Part shown: positions 58,597 to 64,000 of the stretch, piece after piece
Layout: every line of letters begins with the position of its first letter
Numbering within the stretch: the first letter of the stretch is position 1
Source of the DNA: Caulobacter sp. S45
Lineage (GTDB): Bacteria; Pseudomonadota; Alphaproteobacteria; Caulobacterales; Caulobacteraceae
NCBI RefSeq assembly: GCF_009765965.1
Contig: NZ_LMUL01000014.1
Coordinates: forward strand, 438,557-502,556
Reading direction: 5' to 3'
Length of the DNA: 64,000 nt
The notes under the pieces: model-generated
What the model saw: the letters and a program-made list of their open reading frames with translations, nothing else
Told to the model about the DNA's origin: nothing
The model's database searches: none
Made by a program: the position numbers and the translations under genes

Positions 58597-60477
58597 CTAC
58601 CTGCCAAGGAACTCAATCATATCGGACAGGATATCTGATCTATCTTGTCTCAAGCCTAGGGCGTTCGTCTTCAGGTCGCGGCGGATGATCGCCACCGGTT
58701 TGCCGGCGCGCTGCAACGCCTGACCCATCCGCTCTGCGTTGTCTTTGTGAAAATCGTCATCGAGATCATCATAGATGATCAGGATCGGAGCGCTCGCCGC
58801 CGCGGCGTGCCGTATAGGGGAAAGACCGGCGAGCGAGTCACGATCCAATCGTTCCTCTCCCAGAGCTCGCCGCCAGAGCTGCGTCGAATCCCAGCGCGCA
58901 CCCCGTTGGTTACTGTCAGGATACACGGTCATCGGACCAAAATCTGCGACTGGATTGATCGCGATCGCGCAGCTGTAGAACCCACGTTGGAAGATGACCC
59001 CGCTGAGGGCCGCGTATCCTCCATAGCCACTACCGGCGATACAGACGCGCTTGGTATCCACAAGGCCGGCTTCCACCAGATGATGGACGGCGTCCGAGAC
59101 GTCGGTCTGCATCCGAAAGCCAAGCTCGCCGCGTCCGGCCGCCTGCGCGGCCGCGCCTGCGCCTATCGTGCCCCGATAATTGACTTCGATCACAGCATAG
59201 CCGCGGGAGGCCAGCGCCTGAGCCTCGGCATCGAAGCCCGGCGACGGCGCCGCAATGCCCAGGTCATGCACCAAGACGACAGCCGGCAAGGCCGTGAGCG
59301 CGCCATCCGGCGGCAGGGTCACGCGCCCGGTGATCTCAAGACCATCCTGAGCCTTGAAGCTCAAGGGGCGGACGACTCCCAACGGCTGACCGTCCAGCAT
59401 CGGCCGGGCGTGACCGATCAGTTCCGCCGTGCCGAGCGAAAGGTGGACCCAGTAGTAAGATCCCGCATCCGTCGGCCCCTCCGTGCGGATGATGAGTTCG
59501 CGATAGGCGTCGTCCGAGGCGACGAAGTTGGTCATGGCTCCATGGAACGGCTTGATCGCCTGCTCGTAGGCCCTCGCCAGGTCAGGATCGAAAAACACCA
59601 CACGCTCTGCAGCACCGGCGACCTTCGCCGCGACAAGGAGTCCGGTGTCGTTACGGTGTATAACCGCCGTCACCTGAGCGCCCTCGGGCGCCAACGACTT
59701 TGACACGGCGCCGCTCGCGGTCACCTCGTAGAGGCGCCCATCCTGGATGACAGCGAACGTATCTTTGTGAAGTCCCATGCCTTGCAAGGAGAATGGCTCG
59801 TCCGCCTCGGGCAGCGTCACCAGCCTGCGCTCATCCCAATCATGAACCAGCAGCCGCGATGTTCTTTGCATCGGATCGAGCTGCTTGGCGGCGAGGACCC
59901 TGCCGTCCGACGAGACCGCCCATTCTTCGGCGTCGAAGGAGCCCTTGTCCAACAACGTCCCAAGACCGGTGTCGGCGTCGGCGGAATAAAGAGAAAAGGA
60001 TGGCCCAGCGGACAGTCCGCGCAGGAATACGCTGGGCTTTCCGTCACGGCGGCCATATTGAAGCGTTCCGCCGGCGACAAGCGGCGCCACATTTGGCGTT
60101 CTCGCAAGAATAAGTGCTGTGTTCCTATCGCTCAACCTGAAACTGACGAGCTGCTGACCGATCTGATTTGGCGAGACGGCGCTCGCATCGACAAATGTGC
60201 GCGTGAAAAGGCCGAGATGCCTGGAGTCGATCCACTCCAGGGCGTCAAGGTCGGCGCTGCCCGCGGAGGTGTCGATGGAAGGCCCATTGCCGCGGGGAAG
60301 CACTCGAATGGTTCGATGCCGGTCGTGCAGCGACATGAAGGCGATCGCGCTGCCGTCCGGTGCAACGATCGGATCTTGAATGGCGACTTCAGACAGATAG
60401 GCGGCGATTGGGAGGGGAGCGGCTTTGGCCCCGCCGGTCGCCAACAGGCACGCGAACAGCGCTGCGATTCTTTTCAT
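58597..60477 (-). CDS. Secreted S9-like (prolyl oligopeptidase family) hydrolase lacking a clear catalytic histidine
   Basis: A 626-residue protein with a signal peptide (MKRIAALFACLLATGGAKA), an N-terminal propeller (about 25-370) and a C-terminal alpha/beta hydrolase domain. The nucleophile Ser483 is in IAGSGYGGYAAL. An Asp is present in IIYDDLDDDFH (about 570-575). The usual histidine (GEGHG) is not found: the corresponding stretch reads RRDLKTNALGLRQDRSD. It may therefore be non-catalytic or use another residue. ATG at 60477, with GGAG further upstream and a G-rich run just before it. It stands alone on this strand. Confidence 0.83.
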   Translation of the reverse strand: MKRIAALFACLLATGGAKAAPLPIAAYLSEVAIQDPIVAPDGSAIAFMSLHDRHRTIRVLPRGNGPSIDTSAGSADLDALEWIDSRHLGLFTRTFVDASAVSPNQIGQQLVSFRLSDRNTALILARTPNVAPLVAGGTLQYGRRDGKPSVFLRGLSAGPSFSLYSADADTGLGTLLDKGSFDAEEWAVSSDGRVLAAKQLDPMQRTSRLLVHDWDERRLVTLPEADEPFSLQGMGLHKDTFAVIQDGRLYEVTASGAVSKSLAPEGAQVTAVIHRNDTGLLVAAKVAGAAERVVFFDPDLARAYEQAIKPFHGAMTNFVASDDAYRELIIRTEGPTDAGSYYWVHLSLGTAELIGHARPMLDGQPLGVVRPLSFKAQDGLEITGRVTLPPDGALTALPAVVLVHDLGIAAPSPGFDAEAQALASRGYAVIEVNYRGTIGAGAAAQAAGRGELGFRMQTDVSDAVHHLVEAGLVDTKRVCIAGSGYGGYAALSGVIFQRGFYSCAIAINPVADFGPMTVYPDSNQRGARWDSTQLWRRALGEERLDRDSLAGLSPIRHAAAASAPILIIYDDLDDDFHKDNAERMGQALQRAGKPVAIIRRDLKTNALGLRQDRSDILSDMIEFLGR

Positions 60478-60816
60478 AGTCCCCCCTCGCTCCAGGTAGC
60501 TTAAAGCCTCTACGGGATGCAAGCGGCTGCGATACACGCTGGTGGGGAGCTGCGCCTGGATCGCCCCCTGCCCATTCTCGAAGATCGCGGAACGCACACG
60601 TCTTTGCGCGGCTTGGTTGGGACAGCAAGAATCGACATCGGAAGGCGTTGGCGAGGCGGCCTGCTGGACGATCCTTTTATAACCGCCGTCTATGAATTGG
60701 TCAGACACTGCCGCGGAAGGGGGGCGCTGTTCATAGCTGCCCTCTAGCCGCCTTGCCCTACCAATCGGTTAGTCTGACAATGCCCTCCAAACTGTAGGAA
60801 TCCACCGGGGGCCATC
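60478..60816. other. Intergenic region, nothing recognised
   Basis: 339 bases between the S9-like gene and the CoA-transferase gene, which lie in the same orientation. Open frames exist on both strands because of high GC, including one ending LLDDPFITAVYELVRH, but none belongs to a family I recognise. Confidence 0.35.
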
Positions 60817-62007
60817 TCAGATGACGCCATCGGCCTGCAGCCCACCGATCTCCGCCTGATCCAGCCCCAGCCACTCTCGGAGCACGTCGGCGCTGTGCTC
60901 ACCCAGACCGGGTGCGCCGCGGCTGATTGTCGGCGGCGTCTCCGACATGCGTAGCGCCGTGGCCTGGAACGGCACATGTCCCAGCACGGGGTGGGGCACG
61001 TCGACAATCTGGCGCCGATGGATCACCTGTGGATTGCTGACGACGTCTGCGATGGTCGCCACCCTTTCACAGGGCACTTCCGCCGCGTGTAGCTTGGCGA
61101 GGATCGCCTCTCCGTCGAATGCGACCGCCCAGTCGTCGATGATCTTCTCCAAGGTCGACACATTCGCGTTGCGCGCCACGAAGTTGGCGAACCTCGCATC
61201 CTCGACCAGTTCGGGCATGCCCATCGCGGCCGCAAAGCGCGGGAAATGCGCATCATTGCCCGCGACCACGTAGATCCAAACGCCGTCGCGGCTACGGAAA
61301 CAATGCGACGGGGACAGATAGCGGTCACGGTTGCCCAGGCGGGGCGGCTCTGCACCGTTCAACAGGTATTCGGGAATGGCGGTGGTCAACAGGGCGAGGC
61401 CGCTGTCCATCAGCGTCGCCTCGACGACCTGGCCCCGCCCCGTCGCTTCACGCGCCCTGAGCGCCGCAAGGGCGGCGATGGTGGCGTAGAGCGCCGTTGT
61501 ATAGTCGCAGACGAATACCCCCGACATGGTTGGCGGCCCATCGTGGGCGCCGGTCATGGTCATGACGCCGCTGGCGGCTTGGGCCGCGCCGTCGAAACAG
61601 GGATGCTGCGACAAGGGTCCGTCCTGGCCGAATCCGGTGATGCGCACCAGAATCAGCCCAGGGTTTATCGTGCTGAGCGTCTCCCAGTCCAAACCCATCC
61701 GCTCCAGCGTTCCAGGCCGGAAGTTCTCGATCAGGATGTCCGTTTTCGCGGCAAGTCGGGCAAGCAGCTTCTGGCCAGCCTCATCGCGGAAATCGAGCGC
61801 CATCCCTCGCTTGTTGCGATTGGCCGACAGGAAGAAAAGGCTGTCCCCAGCCACCGTTTCGCCGACCCGGCGGCCCTCCTCACCCCCATCGATGCGCTCG
61901 ACCTTGACCACATCCGCCCCAAGATCACCCATCAATTGGCCACAGAAGGGGCCGGCGATGTATCTTGAAAGATCAAGCACACGCACGCCCGCAAGAGATC
62001 CCGACAT
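60817..62007 (-). CDS. Family III CoA-transferase (CaiB/BaiF type)
   Basis: A 396-residue family III CoA-transferase. The N-terminus LAGVRVLDLSRYIAGPFCGQLMGDLGADVVKVE is the CoA-binding hallmark, and the catalytic Asp168 is in VFVCDYTTAL. Other marks are NKRGMALDFRDEAGQ and DILIENFRPGTLERMGL. It moves CoA between carboxylic acids, as in carnitine, bile acid or aromatic acid metabolism; the substrate is unknown. It is divergent from the MoaD-like gene, with a palindrome at 62052-62063 between them. Cytosolic. Confidence 0.93.
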   Translation of the reverse strand: MSGSLAGVRVLDLSRYIAGPFCGQLMGDLGADVVKVERIDGGEEGRRVGETVAGDSLFFLSANRNKRGMALDFRDEAGQKLLARLAAKTDILIENFRPGTLERMGLDWETLSTINPGLILVRITGFGQDGPLSQHPCFDGAAQAASGVMTMTGAHDGPPTMSGVFVCDYTTALYATIAALAALRAREATGRGQVVEATLMDSGLALLTTAIPEYLLNGAEPPRLGNRDRYLSPSHCFRSRDGVWIYVVAGNDAHFPRFAAAMGMPELVEDARFANFVARNANVSTLEKIIDDWAVAFDGEAILAKLHAAEVPCERVATIADVVSNPQVIHRRQIVDVPHPVLGHVPFQATALRMSETPPTISRGAPGLGEHSADVLREWLGLDQAEIGGLQADGVI

Positions 62008-62051
62008 CTACTCTCCGATGTTTCCAGGTTAACTGGCTTTTATCGTAACCG

Positions 62052-62063
62052 ATATTGCAATAT
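62052..62063. promoter_or_regulatory. Palindrome between CoA-transferase and moaD-like genes
   Basis: ATATTGCAATAT, a 12-base perfect palindrome, followed by TATGCA and a second TATGCAA at 62074-62080 in an A/T-rich 96-base divergent region. The symmetrical and repeated TGCA elements suggest a regulator site or overlapping promoters. Confidence 0.45.
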
Positions 62064-62103
62064 GCATTTCAGTATGCAAAAGCTACCTTAAAGGGAGGCT
62101 CAC

Positions 62104-62355
62104 ATGCGGGTGTCGTATTTCTCCTGGCTGCGGGCCAAGACCGGTGTGGCCGCCGAGGTCATCGAGTTGCCAAGCGAATGCGCCACGGTGGACGACCTTA
62201 TTCGCCACCTCTCGAACCGCCATCCAGCGCTGGCCGATATCGCCGGGGCGCAAGGCAGCCTGCGCTATACGGTCAACCGGCGTTATGTTGAGAAACTTCA
62301 TCGGATCGAACCGACAGATGAAGTGGGCTTCTTTCCGCCGGTGACGGGTGGCTGA
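62104..62355 (+). CDS. MoaD/ThiS-type sulfur carrier protein
   Basis: An 83-residue ubiquitin-fold protein that ends in Gly-Gly (PPVTGG), the residue activated as a thiocarboxylate. VSYFSWLRAKTGVAAEVIELP at the start and PTDEVGFFPPVTGG at the end are MoaD-like. It would carry sulfur for molybdopterin or for another pathway; no molybdopterin biosynthesis genes are visible here. GGGAGG lies five bases before the ATG. Its last 58 bases overlap the 3' end of the converging MoeB-like gene. Confidence 0.85.
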   Translation: MRVSYFSWLRAKTGVAAEVIELPSECATVDDLIRHLSNRHPALADIAGAQGSLRYTVNRRYVEKLHRIEPTDEVGFFPPVTGG

Positions 62356-63119
62356 GCGGCAGGCGCATCGCAGCAAAGACAATTCGACCGGCGCGGCAGG
62401 ACAACCTTCTCGATCTCGCAATACCAGGCGTCGTACATCGCCAGCACGCCTGACAGGCTGGGCTCGATGCCCAAGACTTCCTTGATCACTTCGGTCGCTT
62501 GCATCGCCCCCATCGCCCCGACGGCGGGCCCAAGAACCCCGATTTCCGAGCAAGTCGGCGTCACCGAGGCTTCCGGCGCTTCGGGATAAAGGCACCTGAA
62601 GCAGGGATGGGGCTGCCCGAGGTGCGATTTGAAGGTTGTCAGGATGCCGTTCGTCAGTTGTACCGCCGCACTCACCAGACTCACCCCCGCGCGCCGGCAG
62701 GCCGCGTGGACAGCGTCGCGAGTCGCGAAATTATCGCTGCCGTCCGCCACTATGTCGTAACCCGCGACAAGATCGTCGGCGTTCTCGGCGTTGACGGGAA
62801 AGTCATGCCGCACCAACTCAGCATACGGGTTCAGACCTTGCAGAGTAAGAACGGCGCTCTGGGTCTTCGGCATATCCAGCCGGTCGACCCCATGCAGGAT
62901 CTGCCGGTGCAGGTTGGAGGGTTCGACACAGTCGAAATCGACGATACCGAGCGTCCCGATCCCCGCACCTGCCAGATACATTAGTAACGGCGAACCCAAA
63001 CCTCCCGCGCCGATGACCAATACGCGGGCGGCCCTCAGGCGGGCTTGCCCTGCGTCGCCGATTTCCGGCACGACAACCTGGCGCCGATAGAAGCTGTCTT
63101 CGTCCGGAACGATGATCAT
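62298..63119 (-). CDS. MoeB/ThiF-type adenylyltransferase
   Basis: A 273-residue E1-like enzyme that adenylates the C-terminal glycine of a ubiquitin-fold carrier. The nucleotide site is VIGAGGLGSPLLMYLAGAGIG (about 35-55), DxxNxxRQ reads VEPSNLHRQ, the Zn cysteines are CFRC and CLCC, and the catalytic cysteine is in TPTCSEIGVLGP. Its obvious partner is the MoaD-like protein encoded on the other strand. The last 20 residues after the second Zn pair (from PPVTGGKK) lie antisense to moaD and look like an extension past the usual end. Its start overlaps the end of sufE by four bases (63116-63119). Confidence 0.9.
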   Translation of the reverse strand: MIIVPDEDSFYRRQVVVPEIGDAGQARLRAARVLVIGAGGLGSPLLMYLAGAGIGTLGIVDFDCVEPSNLHRQILHGVDRLDMPKTQSAVLTLQGLNPYAELVRHDFPVNAENADDLVAGYDIVADGSDNFATRDAVHAACRRAGVSLVSAAVQLTNGILTTFKSHLGQPHPCFRCLYPEAPEASVTPTCSEIGVLGPAVGAMGAMQATEVIKEVLGIEPSLSGVLAMYDAWYCEIEKVVLPRRSNCLCCDAPAAQPPVTGGKKPTSSVGSIR

Positions 63120-63604
63120 ATCCGCACGTCCTGGACGATGCCGCGGACGGTCGATTTCTCCACCGCCGCGGCGGCGGCGGAGCGGATACGCTTCACGACC
63201 AGATGCAAACCGTTGGAGCGGCTTGGCGCCAGGTTGCGGCCGACAGCGAGCCGGTCGAGCACGTCCGGGGGATGGGAAAGGATCTCCTCCGGCGTCCGCT
63301 CCGAATAGAGCCGCAGGACGATCGCCAATAACCCCCGCATGATCAACGCATCGGAGTCCGCGCTCATCCGCAGGATGTTCGGCCCCTCATCGATGACGAG
63401 CCAGACCTGCGACTGACACCCGTGGACGCGATCCGCCTCCCGCCGGCCGGCAGGGTCGATGCCTGGGAGCGAACGGCCCAACGAGAGGAGGTGGCTAATA
63501 CGCCCGGACCAGCCCTCAAGCGACGCGAATTCCGCTTCCAGCTCGGTAACGACGGCGTCGATGCCACCCACTCCGCGCGCGATACCCTCGACATCGGCGA
63601 CCAT
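63116..63604 (-). CDS. sufE: SufE-type sulfur acceptor
   Basis: A 162-residue SufE-family protein. The persulfide cysteine is in VHGCQSQVWLV (about residue 62), and the surrounding LGRSLPGIDPAGRREADRV and DSDALIMRGLLAIVLRLYSERTPEEIL are typical. SufE takes sulfur from a cysteine desulfurase and passes it on. Here it is translationally coupled (four-base overlap) to the MoeB-like gene, which suggests it may feed the MoaD-like carrier rather than, or as well as, Fe-S assembly. It starts with ATG at 63604, 14 bases after anmK ends. Confidence 0.9.
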   Translation of the reverse strand: MVADVEGIARGVGGIDAVVTELEAEFASLEGWSGRISHLLSLGRSLPGIDPAGRREADRVHGCQSQVWLVIDEGPNILRMSADSDALIMRGLLAIVLRLYSERTPEEILSHPPDVLDRLAVGRNLAPSRSNGLHLVVKRIRSAAAAAVEKSTVRGIVQDVRI

Positions 63605-63618
63605 CGGCCACTTCCCAT

Positions 63619-64000
63619 TCAGGCTGGCACTCTACGCTTCGCCACAACGCCCCCCTCCATCGGCCCCGGCACGCCCGTCGTCAGAGGGAAGCTGATCGGC
63701 AGTCCGGCCAAGGCGCGCACAGCCAGATAGGCGAAACATTCGGCCTCCACGGCGTCGCCCCGCCACCCCACCGCCTCGGCGGCGATCACCTCCACGCCGG
63801 CGCGCTGCGCCAACGCCGCCATGATGGCGGGATTCTTCCGCCCCCCGCCGCACACGATCAACTGTTTCGGGCGCACGGGAAGCAGGTCGAGCGAGCGGGC
63901 CACCGTGCCCGCGGTGAACGCGGTTAGCGTCGCCGCACCGTCCGCGAGCGACAGGCCGTCGGCCATATCGGCGGTGAAGTCATAGCGGTCCAGCGACTTC
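63619..64000 (-). CDS. anmK: Anhydro-N-acetylmuramic acid kinase (C-terminal part)
   Basis: The frame enters from the right edge and stops at 63619, giving about 126 C-terminal residues. It starts [20 protein letters not shown], has [49 protein letters not shown], and ends with [19 protein letters not shown], which together are the C-terminal blocks of AnmK. The enzyme phosphorylates and opens anhydroMurNAc in peptidoglycan recycling. It is upstream of sufE and moeB on the same strand with a 14-base gap, so the three may be transcribed together. Confidence 0.9.
   Translation of the reverse strand, partial: KSLDRYDFTADMADGLSLADGAATLTAFTAGTVARSLDLLPVRPKQLIVCGGGRKNPAIMAALAQRAGVEVIAAEAVGWRGDAVEAECFAYLAVRALAGLPISFPLTTGVPGPMEGGVVAKRRVPA

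Noticed and set aside
60517-60747. Plus-strand frame of 76 codons ending VYELVRHCRGRGALFIAAL
   Set aside because: Looked protein-like at its end but has no family match I can name and no ribosome site.
1-64000. Phage, CRISPR array, transposase or toxin-antitoxin system
   Set aside because: No direct-repeat arrays, integrase, transposase, capsid or toxin-antitoxin motifs were seen on either strand.

Overview
The window is high-GC alphaproteobacterial DNA, most likely from the Caulobacterales (Caulobacter or Phenylobacterium type). The inference rests on several features: two large TonB receptors, a Caulobacter-style myo-inositol regulon with GGAA-N6-TTCC-like operators and an IbpA/IatA/IatP-type importer, a COQ4-like protein, a FadL porin, and large multidomain glycosyltransferase genes. 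No rRNA, tRNA, CRISPR array or intact insertion sequence was seen. Genus was not confirmed.

Layout. 1-6.1 kb: the N-terminal part of an RTX-type calcium-binding protein, a tiny secreted protein, a YghU-type glutathione transferase, a lipoprotein, a divergent LysR/SDR pair and a polysaccharide deacetylase. 6.1-24.7 kb: an inositol and sugar region. iolR, iolC (fused to DUF2090), iolD, iolE, iolB and the deacetylase run on the minus strand. iolG and a periplasmic binding protein diverge from iolR. A GH92 mannosidase and a small secreted protein face an ABC ATPase and permease, followed by a TonB receptor and a trehalase. Operator-like palindromes lie in the three key intergenic regions. Together these genes could release, import and degrade inositol and glycosylated compounds. 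24.7-36.8 kb: a LysE exporter, a small cysteine-rich protein, two amidases, an NHL-repeat protein, a second TonB receptor, a low-GC gene-poor stretch, a secreted amidohydrolase and a LysR regulator. This looks like a scavenging locus for amide-bonded compounds. 36.9-41.5 kb: an aldo/keto reductase, a SnoaL-like protein, COQ4-like, FadL-like and a short MerR.

41.5-50.6 kb: a surface-glycan island. It has a GT2-GT4 fusion, a GT2 with duplicated N-terminal domains and a CmcI-like tail, a methyltransferase with a coiled coil, a PhyH-type dioxygenase, the eroded end of a GSCFA gene, and a sulfotransferase-methyltransferase fusion. This is the strongest candidate here for a poorly described system.

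50.7-58.6 kb: an esterase/AraC/esterase arrangement in which the second esterase is frameshifted just before its catalytic histidine, a DUF302 protein, a second member of the tiny CPRxNCD secreted family, a MarR regulator, an acetoacetate-decarboxylase-like gene, and a recombination scar joining a truncated FAD-linked oxidase to the last 45 codons of an aldehyde dehydrogenase. 58.6-64 kb: an S9-like peptidase lacking a recognisable catalytic histidine, a family III CoA-transferase, and a MoaD/ThiS, MoeB/ThiF, SufE sulfur-relay set next to anmK, which runs off the end.
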